Positions 45,370-53,928 of a DNA stretch of 64,000 nt are shown one piece after another; position 1 is the first letter of the stretch, and every line of letters begins with the position of its first letter. The position numbers and the translations under genes were made by a program. This stretch comes from Bombella sp. ESL0385. GTDB lineage: Bacteria > Pseudomonadota > Alphaproteobacteria > Acetobacterales > Acetobacteraceae. Under the pieces are notes generated by a model. That model saw only the letters and a program-made list of their open reading frames with translations. It ran no database searches and was not told the DNA's origin. Location of the stretch: the NCBI RefSeq assembly GCF_009725755.1, contig NZ_WNIJ01000001.1, positions 744,001 to 808,000 on the forward strand. Direction: 5' to 3'.

Positions 45370-45888
45370 TTATGCTTCGCCTTCTGGCTCGGGGAAGTTT
45401 TGTTCCTGCTTTGCTTGCCATAGGGCTGCGAAATCAATCGGCTGGAGAACAACCGGCGGGAAGCCCCCATCACGCGTTACATCACTGATGATGGCGCGGG
45501 CGAAGGGGAAGAGCAAACGAGGGATTTCAACCAACAGAATCGGCTCAATCAGCTCTTGGGGTGGGTTCTCTAACGTGATGATGGCGGCATAGGAGAGCTC
45601 TGCAATAAAGACGACAGGCCCAGCCGTTTGTTCACCCTCAGCAGGGGCCTCGGTGGCTTCTGCACGGATGATGAGCGTGACCTCATAGATGGATTGCTCT
45701 TCCTCAATTCGGCTGGCTTGGACATCAATATTCACACCTACTTGCGGTGGTGCTTGGAGGGAAGCAAAGGTCGCTGCCCCGCGGGGGACTTCAAAAGAGA
45801 GGTCCTTTGTATATTGCAGATTAATGGCCAAAGGCAGGGCTGGCGGGGTGTTATCTTGTGCAGCGGTCGGGCCGTTAGAAGCTGACAT
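45370..45888 (-). CDS. secB: Protein-export chaperone SecB
   Basis: A tetrameric cytoplasmic chaperone delivering preproteins to SecA. The 172-residue protein contains INLQYTKDLSFEVPRGA, VNIDVQASRIEEEQSIYEVT, FIAELSYAAIITLENPP and the signature ILLVEIPRLLFPFARAIISD followed by GGFPPVVLQPIDFAALW. The frame opens at 45942, but AAGGA eight bases before ATG 45888 (MSASNGPTAAQ) supports the shorter start. It is convergent with hemCD and divergent from the Tim44-like gene, across a 330-nt hairpin-rich region. Confidence 0.95.
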   Translation of the reverse strand: MSASNGPTAAQDNTPPALPLAINLQYTKDLSFEVPRGAATFASLQAPPQVGVNIDVQASRIEEEQSIYEVTLIIRAEATEAPAEGEQTAGPVVFIAELSYAAIITLENPPQELIEPILLVEIPRLLFPFARAIISDVTRDGGFPPVVLQPIDFAALWQAKQEQNFPEPEGEA

Positions 45889-45939
45889 GGGGGTCATCCT
45901 TGCATGATGTAGAGAGTAGGTTCGTAAAAATGATGTAAG

Positions 45940-46065
45940 CATACTGTAGTGAAGTGACCTTCACCATGGGCAGAGGCGTCTATCTTCTTTTGCCGGTAGC
46001 ATGTCTTGGAGACAGGGCCAAGCGAGGGAAACATCTTTTATCGGGGCTCCGATATGTTTATTTAG
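45940..46065 (+). ncRNA. Candidate small structured RNA in the secB-Tim44 gap
   Basis: The 330-nt gap 45889-46218 has no convincing gene but holds consecutive hairpins. These are GTGAAG-TGAC-CTTCAC (45949-45964), GTCT-TGG-AGAC (46003-46013), and AAACAT-CTTTT-ATCGG-GGCT-CCGAT-ATGTTT (46029-46059), followed by a T-rich ATTTAG. A CATACT at 45940-45945 could be a weak -10 but no -35 is clear. The last hairpin plus T-rich tail could be a terminator. It could be a small RNA or just leader structure; the known SRP, 6S and RNase P signatures are not visible. The rest of the gap shows only a TATATA near 46086 as possible promoter for the Tim44 gene. Confidence 0.3.
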
Positions 46066-46218
46066 CGGGGGTAAAAGCATCTCCTTTATATATGCATCAT
46101 TTACGGGGATGTAATAGAGGCACTTGAGATTGTGGCGGGGGCGTCCTACCTTTGAGCTATTGTTGGGTGGGGGTGTTGAGGCTCCTTCCTTATTAGGATG
46201 AATAATTTAGGACATAAA

Positions 46219-46914
46219 ATGGCGGACTTCCCTTGGGACATTGTGATGTGGGCCGTGTTGGCTGTCATTATTGGCAGCGCCGTGTTTTTCGTATTAGGGC
46301 GGCGTATAGGGGCGCAGGCCTTCCGGCGGGAGACCATCTCCTCGCCCCGTCCGGCGCAGCTTCCTAAGCAACCGGGTGCGACAGATGCCCTCAAGCCGCC
46401 ACCATTACCAAAGAGCGTAGGGCTAGAGCAAAAGGCAACAGAGTACGGCCTCCCAGCGGAGGGAACAGCTCTTGCACAATCTCTGGCGCGAGTCGGTAGC
46501 GTAGTGAATGGCTTCTCAGCAGATTATTTTCTTAAAAATGCGGAAGATATGTTTGCGCGCACCGTTAAAGCCTTTGCCTGTGCTGATAAAGCTGTGTTGA
46601 AGTCTGTGCTTGCTCCTGCGGTTTTAGAGTCTTTTACAAAGGTTTTGGATGAGCGTGCCGAGCGGCATGAGCGTGTGCATCTGGAGCTAAGGCAGATTGA
46701 GCGGCTGGATTATGTCTCCATTACTGGTGTGGAGGTAGGGGAAGGCCCGTGCCAGATAGGGGTAAGAATTGTCTCATGGCAGGTGAGTTATTGCCGCGAT
46801 GAGAAGGATGTTATCGTAGAGGGAACAGAAGCTCTCACGGAGTTCCGTGACCGTTGGGTGTTTGAGCCTAAAGTGAATGGGCAATGGATGATTGTTGCTA
46901 CACAAGCTGACTAA
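46219..46914 (+). CDS. Tim44/TimA-like domain protein
   Basis: A 231-residue protein with one N-terminal membrane segment (MADFPWDIVMWAVLAVIIGS) and a Pro-rich linker. The C-terminal Tim44-like domain runs from about 95 to 231 (FSADYFLKNAEDMFARTVKA, LAPAVLESFTKVLDER, FRDRWVFEPKVNGQWMIV). It resembles the alphaproteobacterial TimA group, the bacterial relatives of mitochondrial Tim44; the bacterial role is uncertain. The frame opens at 46198, but AGGA eight bases before ATG 46219 favours that start. Location between secB and mltA is the usual one for this family. Confidence 0.85.
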   Translation: MADFPWDIVMWAVLAVIIGSAVFFVLGRRIGAQAFRRETISSPRPAQLPKQPGATDALKPPPLPKSVGLEQKATEYGLPAEGTALAQSLARVGSVVNGFSADYFLKNAEDMFARTVKAFACADKAVLKSVLAPAVLESFTKVLDERAERHERVHLELRQIERLDYVSITGVEVGEGPCQIGVRIVSWQVSYCRDEKDVIVEGTEALTEFRDRWVFEPKVNGQWMIVATQAD

Positions 46915-47000
46915 GAGGTTCCTTCTGCGCTAAAGGGCCTCCCTGCGGGGCGTAATGCTAAGAAACTAGCGTCTATTAGACTGGGTTATGGTGTGTTCGT

Positions 47001-48224
47001 ATGGCAAAGCATTATTCTCCGTTAGTATGTTTGGTAATGGTCCCACTTTGCATAGCACTAGCGGGGTGTATGCCGGGTTTGCCTTCTGCGCAGATGGATG
47101 TAAAACCCGCCGATTATAGCCAGCTCTCCGGTTGGGAGCGGGAGGATCATCTCCAGCTTTTTAAGATGCTAGCGGAGGAGTGTCAGCGTATAGACCACCT
47201 ACCTGCCGGGACGTTCCTTGGTGGGGCGAGTACGTTGCCGTCTGGTAAGAATGTGGAGGAATGGAAGGGTGTTTGTACCGCTGTAAAAACGGGGGCAGTC
47301 GACCAGCCAGCGCAGGCACGGCAGTTCTTTGAGGCATGGTTTCAGCCTTACCTGATTACAAAACAGGCTTTCTATACAGGGTATTATGATCCAGAGGTCC
47401 CCGCATCCCTTACAAAAGGGGGAGAGTATCAGGTTCCGCTCTATCGCCGTCCAGCGGATTTGCTTCATGGTCGTAATGCGGCAGGTGAGTTAGAGTTCGG
47501 CCACTGGGTTGATTCTGTTTTCCGCCCGTATGATGACCGCGCCACGATTAATGCAGGTTCGTTAGAGGGAAAAGGATTGGAACTTGCATGGTTGAAAAGC
47601 CCTGTGGACCTTCTTTTTCTACAAACGCAAGGCTCTGGCCGTTTGAGACTACCTGATGGTGGGGAGTTATTTGTCGGATATGATGGGCGCAATGGTCGGC
47701 CTTATGTCCCAGTCGGTCGTATTTTAGTGCGCCGTGGCGCGATGCGTGCAGAAGATGTTAGCGTCAAAACCATCCGGGCATGGTTGGAGGCTCATCCAGA
47801 CCAAGTAAAATCGGTCTTAGAATCCAATCCAAGCTATGTCTTTTTCCGTTCGGTGGAGCGTAAAGCGGGGGAAGGACCTGTAGGCGGATTTGGTATTGCT
47901 CTGCAAGCACAACGCTCTTTGGCTATTGATAGGCATTTTGTAAGTTATGGTATGCCCGTTTGGGTGGAGATAAATGATAAAGGCCGTGATGGGCAGGCTG
48001 TTTCATGGGCGCATATGACCTTTGCTCAAGATTCGGGGAGCGATATACGCGGGGCAGGTCGTGGGGACCTCTTCCTTGGGGAAGGGGAGAAAGCTGCCAC
48101 GATTGCAGGGGATATGAAGGTATATGGCCGGATGTTTGTCTTAGCCCCGCGCCTCTCTTTGCCTAACGCACCGAATGTGGGTGCTAGCACAGCCTCTGCC
48201 AGTGGGGGACAGACGGCCAAATGA
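47001..48224 (+). CDS. mltA: Membrane-bound lytic murein transglycosylase A
   Basis: Cleaves peptidoglycan glycan strands with formation of 1,6-anhydromuramic acid. The lipoprotein signal is VPLCIALAGC, with Cys23 as lipid anchor. The MltA barrel covers FFEAWFQPYLITKQAFYTGY to LLFLQTQGSGRLRLPDGGEL, and the C-terminal 3D domain contains the catalytic Asp region MTFAQDSGSDIRGAGRGDLF. A 407-residue length suits the alphaproteobacterial form. Its stop overlaps the ATG of the DNA methyltransferase gene by 4 bp. Confidence 0.95.
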   Translation: MAKHYSPLVCLVMVPLCIALAGCMPGLPSAQMDVKPADYSQLSGWEREDHLQLFKMLAEECQRIDHLPAGTFLGGASTLPSGKNVEEWKGVCTAVKTGAVDQPAQARQFFEAWFQPYLITKQAFYTGYYDPEVPASLTKGGEYQVPLYRRPADLLHGRNAAGELEFGHWVDSVFRPYDDRATINAGSLEGKGLELAWLKSPVDLLFLQTQGSGRLRLPDGGELFVGYDGRNGRPYVPVGRILVRRGAMRAEDVSVKTIRAWLEAHPDQVKSVLESNPSYVFFRSVERKAGEGPVGGFGIALQAQRSLAIDRHFVSYGMPVWVEINDKGRDGQAVSWAHMTFAQDSGSDIRGAGRGDLFLGEGEKAATIAGDMKVYGRMFVLAPRLSLPNAPNVGASTASASGGQTAK

Positions 48225-49045
48225 TACGTGCGCGTCGCGAGACGCTAGGAGAACATGCTTTAATCCGGGGTGATTGCCTCAGCGTGATGCGGCGTATGCC
48301 TATAGGGAGTGTGGATGTCGTGGTGACATCGCCTCCTTATAACCTTGGTCTTGCCTATCGCAGTTATAAAGATAGCCTCTCTGAAGAAAGCTATTTGGAT
48401 TGGATGGAGCTTATCTGCCAAAAGATAGCCCGTGTTCTTAAAGAAGATGGTTCGTTCTTTCTTAATATTGCAGGCTCCTCCGCACAGCCTTGGTTACCTT
48501 TTGAGCTTATGGTCCGGCTGCGTGGTATCTTTGTGCTGCAAAATCATATTTCATGGGTCAAATCTATAGCCATTGGTGAGGTCACGCATGGGCATTTTAA
48601 GCCTGTAAACTCCCCGCGCTATGTTAATCGTAATCATGAACATATTTTTCACCTCACCAAACAAGGTGCAGTAGAGCTTGATAGGCTAGGGGCGGGGGTG
48701 CCCTTTACGGATAAGAGCAATATTCATCGCCGCCAACATCAAGAGGATAGGCGGTGTCGGGGGGATACATGGTTCATCCCTTACGAGACGGTACGGAGTC
48801 GTCACGCGCGGTATAGCCATCCCGGTATCTTTCCCGTTGCCTTGCCAGAGCGTTGTATTCGCCTGCATGGCTTGAGGCCTGATATGATGGTATTAGACCC
48901 CTTTATGGGCACAGGCACCACCCTTATCGCCGCAGAGGCGTTAAAGGTGCGGTCCATCGGGATTGAAGCCGATACAACATATGTCCGCTTTGCGCGTAAG
49001 CGTCTGCGTGCGATGATAGAGCAAGGCCAAGAGGCGGATGTATGA
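48221..49045 (+). CDS. Orphan beta-class DNA methyltransferase
   Basis: A 274-residue SAM-dependent DNA methyltransferase. The catalytic motif IV TSPPYNLGLAYRSY (about 38-51) precedes the SAM motif DPFMGTGTTLIAAEALKVRS (about 226-245), the order of the beta class. TSPPY is most common in N4-cytosine enzymes but also occurs in N6-adenine ones, so the base is undecided. It lacks the C-terminal domain of CcrM and its DPPYN motif, so it is not the cell-cycle methylase. No restriction enzyme gene is adjacent. It is coupled to mltA by an ATGA overlap and followed 21 bp later by an Smr gene. Recognition site unknown. Confidence 0.88.
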   Translation: MIRARRETLGEHALIRGDCLSVMRRMPIGSVDVVVTSPPYNLGLAYRSYKDSLSEESYLDWMELICQKIARVLKEDGSFFLNIAGSSAQPWLPFELMVRLRGIFVLQNHISWVKSIAIGEVTHGHFKPVNSPRYVNRNHEHIFHLTKQGAVELDRLGAGVPFTDKSNIHRRQHQEDRRCRGDTWFIPYETVRSRHARYSHPGIFPVALPERCIRLHGLRPDMMVLDPFMGTGTTLIAAEALKVRSIGIEADTTYVRFARKRLRAMIEQGQEADV

Positions 49046-49066
49046 TGGAAGTGGGGCGGTAAGAGC

Positions 49067-49639
49067 GTGGCAAAGCGAGCATTAGGTGAGGATGAAGCCG
49101 CCCTTTGGCGTGCCGTGATGCAGGATGTCACGCCATTGCGCTCTCGTCAGGCTGTTAGGGCGGTGCGTCCGCCTAAGTCCCCTCATAAGCCAGAGTTAAA
49201 GCAAGAGGCGGGGGTAGAAACGCGGGCGCAGCCTGCCCCAATGGTGATGATGCAGCTTGCCGTATCGCCAGCTAAACCGCTCATCAAACCTCGGCCTGTG
49301 CCGCATGTGGGGGTGAGGGCGGCTGGGTTGGATGATACACAATGGCGGCGTCTCTCACGGGGGCAATTACGCGTTGATGCACGGCTCGATTTACATGGCT
49401 ATATCGTGCAAGAGGCTTTTGAGGCGTTCCATCGGTTTATGCAACGCGGCCGCGTGATGGGGTGGCGATGTGTGGAAATTGTTACAGGGCTAGGTAGCGG
49501 GGCGCGCGGCGGAACCATACGTCAGGAATTGCCCTTGTGGTTGCAGCGCGGTGATATTGCGCCCATGGTGTTGGGGGTTGTTCATAGTCATCGTGGGAAT
49601 CAGGGGGCTTTGAGGGTTTTATTACGGAAAAAGCGTTAG
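49067..49639 (+). CDS. Smr domain protein
   Basis: A 190-residue protein with a basic, Pro-rich N-terminal half and a C-terminal Smr (small MutS-related) domain. The DLHGYIVQEAFEAFHRFM motif and the VEIVTGLGSGARGGTIRQEL loop are the two hallmarks (DLHG and TGxG) of the nuclease-like fold. Smr proteins act in RNA or DNA cleavage, for instance in ribosome rescue. The start is GTG at 49067. In alphaproteobacteria smr normally follows mltA directly; here the methyltransferase lies between. Confidence 0.9.
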   Translation: MAKRALGEDEAALWRAVMQDVTPLRSRQAVRAVRPPKSPHKPELKQEAGVETRAQPAPMVMMQLAVSPAKPLIKPRPVPHVGVRAAGLDDTQWRRLSRGQLRVDARLDLHGYIVQEAFEAFHRFMQRGRVMGWRCVEIVTGLGSGARGGTIRQELPLWLQRGDIAPMVLGVVHSHRGNQGALRVLLRKKR

Positions 49640-49701
49640 TTGACGAGAAAGATGTTATTTACCCTTGGATAAGGGCTTAGGCTCTTTTATAGATAGCGTA
49701 A

Positions 49702-49716
49702 CGCGAATGATTATTA
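49702..49716 (+). promoter_or_regulatory. Fur-box-like site upstream of the iron ABC transporter
   Basis: CGCGAATGATTATTA matches the 7-1-7 Fur core at ten of fourteen fixed positions and lies about 75 bp ahead of the substrate-binding protein gene. It is weaker than the sites at 30.6 and 30.8 kb; the transporter type is what makes iron control likely. Confidence 0.4.
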
Positions 49717-49790
49717 ATTGAGGCATAAAGTCCAGACCATCGAGCAGAAGCAACGATGGGCCGGCGTCTCTAGCGGATAAAGGCGTAATA

Positions 49791-50930
49791 ATGATGGTCT
49801 CACTCAAAAGCTTCTTTAATTCTGTAGGGTTAACAGTAGCCATGCTGGCGGGGGCTATGCTTCCGTTATCAGCACAGGCGAAGGATGTGCGTGATATTAC
49901 GGGCGAGGTTGTCTCTGTCCCGGACCATCCGCAGCGGATTATCCTTGGTGAAGGACGGCTGATTTACGCGCTGGAGCCTTTAGAAGGCCGCCATTTGTTT
50001 GACCATATTGTGGGTTGGCAAGGGGAGTTTCGCGAGGCAGATACGCAGAATTATGAGCAAATGCTCAAAACCTTCCCAGAGGCGGCGCGTGTTGCAGTGA
50101 TTGGCCGCACAACAGCCGATACGATTAGCCCAGAGAAGGTGCTAGACCTCCACCCAGACCTTGCCATCTTTAGCACAACAGGCCACGGGCCGGGGCAATC
50201 TGGCGATGTAACAGCGCGGCTTAGAGCAGCGCACATTCCTGTTTTATTTGTGGATTTCCGCCAAGACCCGGTAAAGACGACTGTGCCGAGTATGCTCATT
50301 TTAGGGCAAGCTCTTGGTCGTGAGGCCGAGGCCAAGGCCTATACAGATTTTTATGAAGAACGGTTAAAGGCTATTCGTTCGGTCGTGGAGACCATCCCAG
50401 AGGCACAAAAGCCGACTGTATTCATCAATATGCTAGCCGGGGCACGCCAAAGCTGCTGCCATACAGCTGGGCGTGGGAATATGGGTGCGTTTATTGAGGC
50501 CGCTGGTGGTCGTAATATCGCGGCATCTCTTTTGCCCGGTTATATTGGGGATGTCTCTGCCGAGATGGTTATCGCCCAAGACCCTGACGTGCTTATCTTG
50601 GATGGGACACGCGGCCCCGGCCATAGTGGTCCGGGCCTAAAGATGGGCTCTCAAGTCACGCCGGAGATGGCAGAAGCCTCATTAAATAGCCTCCTACAAG
50701 CCCCGGAGCTTGCAGGGTTGAAAGCGGTGCGGAATGGGCGTGCTTATGGCATTTGGCATACATTTTATGATAGCCCCTTCAATATCCTAGCGATTGAGGT
50801 CATGGCTAAGTGGTTTTACCCAGAGCGTTTTAAGGATTTAGATCCAGAGGCGGATCGTAGCCTTGTGCAGAGCCGCTTTACGGCTATGCCAAATAGCGGG
50901 ACATATTGGATCAAGGCGCATGCCCAATAA
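49791..50930 (+). CDS. Iron-chelate ABC transporter, substrate-binding protein
   Basis: A periplasmic binding protein of the FecB/FepB/BtuF class. The signal peptide spans MMVSLKSFFNSVGLTVAMLA onward, cleaved near AQA-KD. The mature protein starts VRDITGEVVSVPDHPQRIIL, then VLDLHPDLAIFSTTG and AEMVIAQDPDVLILDG, with a long linking helix typical of the class. At 379 residues it is longer than FecB (about 300). Substrate could be a siderophore, heme or cobalamin; the weak Fur-like site and hemF nearby favour iron. The permease gene starts 7 bp after its stop. Confidence 0.88.
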   Translation: MMVSLKSFFNSVGLTVAMLAGAMLPLSAQAKDVRDITGEVVSVPDHPQRIILGEGRLIYALEPLEGRHLFDHIVGWQGEFREADTQNYEQMLKTFPEAARVAVIGRTTADTISPEKVLDLHPDLAIFSTTGHGPGQSGDVTARLRAAHIPVLFVDFRQDPVKTTVPSMLILGQALGREAEAKAYTDFYEERLKAIRSVVETIPEAQKPTVFINMLAGARQSCCHTAGRGNMGAFIEAAGGRNIAASLLPGYIGDVSAEMVIAQDPDVLILDGTRGPGHSGPGLKMGSQVTPEMAEASLNSLLQAPELAGLKAVRNGRAYGIWHTFYDSPFNILAIEVMAKWFYPERFKDLDPEADRSLVQSRFTAMPNSGTYWIKAHAQ

Positions 50931-50937
50931 GGATGTT

Positions 50938-52014
50938 ATGAAAGACAGTGATGCTTCATCTGCGGAGATGACCCGTCTAGCCGCACGTTTGACGGGCATA
51001 CAAACGGCCTACGCACAGCTTACGCGTCATAGGGTGGCTTTGTTGGGCATATTGGGTGGGTTGATACTGCTCTCATTATTGTTGGACTTCTCCTTAGGCC
51101 CAGCAGGGTTGGGGCCGCGCGCTTTAGTACATGCGCTCCTTAACCCCTCCTCCGGGACAAATGGTGTGATTGTCTGGCATATTCGTTTGCCTTACGCGCT
51201 TATGGCTATCCTTGTTGGGTGTGCTTTAGGCATTGCCGGTGGCGAGATGCAAACTGTGTTGGATAATCCATTGGCCAGCCCTTACACGCTTGGCGTGTCT
51301 GCGGCTGCGGCCTTTGGGGCATCTTTAGCGATTGTGCTGCATTGGCACATTCCTTATGTGCCAGAGACATGGATGGTCCCGCTAGAGGCCTTCTTATTTG
51401 CTGTTGGATCAGCTTGTTTGCTGGAGGTTGTGGCACGGGCACGGGGCCATTCCACCACGATGGTGGTTTTATTTGGTATTGCGCTTGTGTTTACCTTCCA
51501 TGCTTTTGTGGCGTTGATGCAGTTCATTGCTGATGAGGATGCCCTACAAGACCTCGTCTTTTGGACAATGGGCAGTTTGACACGCGCTGATTGGGGGAAG
51601 ATTAGCGTCATGGCGGTAGGCTGTGCGGTGGTCTTGCCTTTCTGCTTCCGTGCGGCCCCAGCTCTGACGGCTCTGCGTCTAGGCGAGGACCGTGCGGCGA
51701 GCTATGGGGTGGACGTTAAACGCTTGCGGATGATGTCTTTATTGCGGATTAGCATCCTCTCGGCCTTGGCGGTGTCCTTTGTGGGGACGATTGGGTTTGT
51801 CGGGCTGGTAGCCCCGCATATTGCACGGCGGCTTTTGGGGGAGGATCATCGTTTTTATCTTCCCGGTTCTGCTTTATGTGGGTGCTTGATAATGTCTCTT
51901 GCCTCCATCGCGGCAAAGAACATCATGCCGGGGGTTGTGATTCCTGTCGGGATTGTGACCTCCTTAGTGGGGATTCCTTTCTTCCTTGCTGTGGTTTTAC
52001 GAAAGGGGGCGTAG
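50938..52014 (+). CDS. Iron-chelate ABC transporter, FecCD-type permease
   Basis: An integral membrane subunit with about nine segments. The FecCD signature is clear: IRLPYALMAILVGCALGIAG, MQTVLDNPLASPYTLGVSAA, AASYGVDVKRLRMMSLLRIS (the ATPase contact loop) and FVGTIGFVGLVAPHIARRLL. The frame opens at 50863 inside the previous gene. ATG 50938 follows AAGGA by four bases and the earlier stop by 7 bp; ATG 50920 is the other option. Only one permease gene is present, so it is expected to act as a homodimer. 358 residues. Confidence 0.93.
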   Translation: MKDSDASSAEMTRLAARLTGIQTAYAQLTRHRVALLGILGGLILLSLLLDFSLGPAGLGPRALVHALLNPSSGTNGVIVWHIRLPYALMAILVGCALGIAGGEMQTVLDNPLASPYTLGVSAAAAFGASLAIVLHWHIPYVPETWMVPLEAFLFAVGSACLLEVVARARGHSTTMVVLFGIALVFTFHAFVALMQFIADEDALQDLVFWTMGSLTRADWGKISVMAVGCAVVLPFCFRAAPALTALRLGEDRAASYGVDVKRLRMMSLLRISILSALAVSFVGTIGFVGLVAPHIARRLLGEDHRFYLPGSALCGCLIMSLASIAAKNIMPGVVIPVGIVTSLVGIPFFLAVVLRKGA

Positions 52015-52791
52015 ATGCTGGAGATTGAGAGCCTTTGCGTCCATTATGGGCGGCGGGAAGTGCTGCACCGTATGACATTGGCCCCCATGCAAGCAGGGCG
52101 TGTTACAGCCCTTTTGGGGCCGAACGGGTCGGGAAAATCGACCTTTATGCGCGGTATTGCGGGGCTTATTCGGGCAGAGGGGCGTATTCGCCTAGGGGGG
52201 AAGGACCTCTCTAGCCTTGCCGTGGGGGAGCGGTCACGCTTAGCGGCGTATTTACCGCAGAGCCTTCCTCCAACAGTGCATCTTCAGGTGATTGAAGCAG
52301 TGATGGTAGCGCGCCGAGCGGGCGAGGCTGTCTCGGCTGAATGTGCGTTGCGCGATAGCACTGATGTGTTGGAGGAGCTGGGGATTGGCCATCTTGCCCT
52401 CCGCTATATGGATGAGCTCTCCGGCGGGCAGCGTCAGATGGTTGGTCTGGCACAAGCCTTAGTGCGCCGTCCCGCGATGCTGTTGCTGGATGAGCCCTTA
52501 AGCGCGCTAGATTTACGCTATCAGTTTGCTGTGATGGATGTTGTGAGGCGGGAGACGCGTAAACGCAATATCGTCACATTGCTGGTTGTGCATGACCTCA
52601 ACATCGCTCTCCAACGCGCTGATGATGTCGTCTATATGCGCAATGGTCGCCTTGTCGCACAGGGTAGCGTGATGGGTGTTACCACACCTGAGGTTCTCGG
52701 TGATGTTTATGGGGTTGAGACCCGTCTCGAGGTCTGCCCCCGTGGCCTGCCTCATGTGCTGGTGGATGGCATTATAGGAGAGGATGCTTAA
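52015..52791 (+). CDS. Iron-chelate ABC transporter, ATP-binding protein
   Basis: The FecE/FepC-type ATPase of the transporter. The 258 residues contain Walker A GPNGSGKST (about 35-43), the Q-loop in LAAYLPQSLPP, the signature LSGGQRQMVGLAQALV, Walker B MLLLDEPLSALD, and the H-loop LLVVHDLN. It starts immediately after the permease stop (zero-base gap), so the three transporter genes form one operon. It ends in a hairpin that serves as terminator, convergent with hemF. Confidence 0.95.
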   Translation: MLEIESLCVHYGRREVLHRMTLAPMQAGRVTALLGPNGSGKSTFMRGIAGLIRAEGRIRLGGKDLSSLAVGERSRLAAYLPQSLPPTVHLQVIEAVMVARRAGEAVSAECALRDSTDVLEELGIGHLALRYMDELSGGQRQMVGLAQALVRRPAMLLLDEPLSALDLRYQFAVMDVVRRETRKRNIVTLLVVHDLNIALQRADDVVYMRNGRLVAQGSVMGVTTPEVLGDVYGVETRLEVCPRGLPHVLVDGIIGEDA

Positions 52792-52812
52792 AAGAAGGGC
52801 ATCCTCTTATAA
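52778..52812. terminator. Intrinsic terminator overlapping the ATPase gene end
   Basis: GAGAGGATGC (52778-52787) pairs with GCATCCTCTT (52799-52808) around an 11-nt loop that includes the stop codon; TTAT follows on the plus strand. A usable but not strong terminator, placed between convergent genes. Confidence 0.55.
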
Positions 52813-52817
52813 GGGGA

Positions 52818-53723
52818 TTAGGGCCAGATGACCTCTGGCGGCATGGACATAAGGATAGCCTCCGTATTGCCACCTGTTTTTAACCCAAAGAGCGTGCCTC
52901 TGTCGTAAAGGAGGTTAAACTCCACATAACGACCACGCCGTTTGAGCTGCGCTAAGCGGTCTTCCTCGGTCCACGGGGTGAACATGCGCTTGCGAACAAT
53001 GGCGGTATAACATTCCAAAAACGCATCGCCGACATCGCGGGTGAAGGTAAAGTCGCTTGCGAGATTACCGCTATCGAGCCAATCGTAAAAGATGCCCCCA
53101 AGCCCGCGTGGCTCATTGCGATGTTTGAGGAAGAAATATTCATCACACCAAGCTTTAAAGCGTGGGTAATAAGCAGGGTCGTGCCTATCGCACGCTTGCT
53201 TAAAGGCGGCATGAAACATAGCCGCATCATCAAGAGCTTCTTGGCTCTCGGGGAACATGGGGGTGATATCGCCACCACCGCCAAACCAGCCCTTGGAGGT
53301 CAGGATCATCCGTGTGTTGAAATGCGCTGCACTGACATGCGGGTTACAGGGATGAGCTACGAGAGAAATACCAGTAGCAAAAAAGCGTGGGTCATTTTCT
53401 GCTCCGGGGATGGATTTGCGGAACTCCGGCGTGAACTCCCCCCACACGGTGGAAATATTGACGCCCACTTTCTCAAAAACGCGCCCTTTCATGACGGACA
53501 TAACCCCGCCGCCACCTTCAGCACGCTTCCATGATGTTTGTTGGAAGCGACCAGCCTCCGCACGCCCCTTCAATGTTGGGGCATTTTCTGCAACAGCTTT
53601 ATCCTCCAAAGCTTCATAAGTAGCACAAAGCCGATCACGCAGGTTCTCAAACCAATATTGGGCGTCTTTTGTTAGCCCAGTATGAGGGAGATCGGGGAGA
53701 ACAAAGCTCGTGGAGGAAGGCAT
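52818..53723 (-). CDS. hemF: Oxygen-dependent coproporphyrinogen-III oxidase
   Basis: Decarboxylates coproporphyrinogen III to protoporphyrinogen IX with O2. Landmarks are [59 protein letters not shown] and [20 protein letters not shown], ending [20 protein letters not shown]. Of two ATGs (53744 and 53723), the second has AGGA eight bases before it, giving 301 residues, the usual length. It is convergent with the iron transporter genes and supplies the same heme pathway as hemC and hemD at 43-45 kb. Its own 288-nt upstream region shows no Fur box that I can see. Confidence 0.97.
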   Translation of the reverse strand: MPSSTSFVLPDLPHTGLTKDAQYWFENLRDRLCATYEALEDKAVAENAPTLKGRAEAGRFQQTSWKRAEGGGGVMSVMKGRVFEKVGVNISTVWGEFTPEFRKSIPGAENDPRFFATGISLVAHPCNPHVSAAHFNTRMILTSKGWFGGGGDITPMFPESQEALDDAAMFHAAFKQACDRHDPAYYPRFKAWCDEYFFLKHRNEPRGLGGIFYDWLDSGNLASDFTFTRDVGDAFLECYTAIVRKRMFTPWTEEDRLAQLKRRGRYVEFNLLYDRGTLFGLKTGGNTEAILMSMPPEVIWP

Positions 53724-53744
53724 AATAATCTTCCTATTCTTCAT

Positions 53745-53928
53745 AGAAGGATGTGATTTCTTTTACTTTACCATAGGGGGGATGCCTCACAAGACAAAAA
53801 GCCGTGTTCGCTTACTGGCTGTTCCTGATGCTGTCATTAGTAAAGGAAATGATTATGCTTTCCTTCATTTTATGGTGTAAGGGCAGAAGGAGGGCGTAAT
53901 AATTTTTGCTCTTGATTTTAGGGGTGCC
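53745..53928. other. Intergenic region hemF-mtnP without a gene
   Basis: This AT-rich stretch lies between divergent hemF and mtnP. It should hold both promoters. I find no credible reading frame with a ribosome binding site, no Fur box and no tRNA. The mtnP-proximal part (53929-54014) is described separately as a structured leader. Confidence 0.5.

Noticed and set aside
48221-49045. Cell-cycle methylase CcrM
   Set aside because: The catalytic motif is TSPPY rather than DPPY, the protein is short, and the C-terminal DNA-binding domain is missing.
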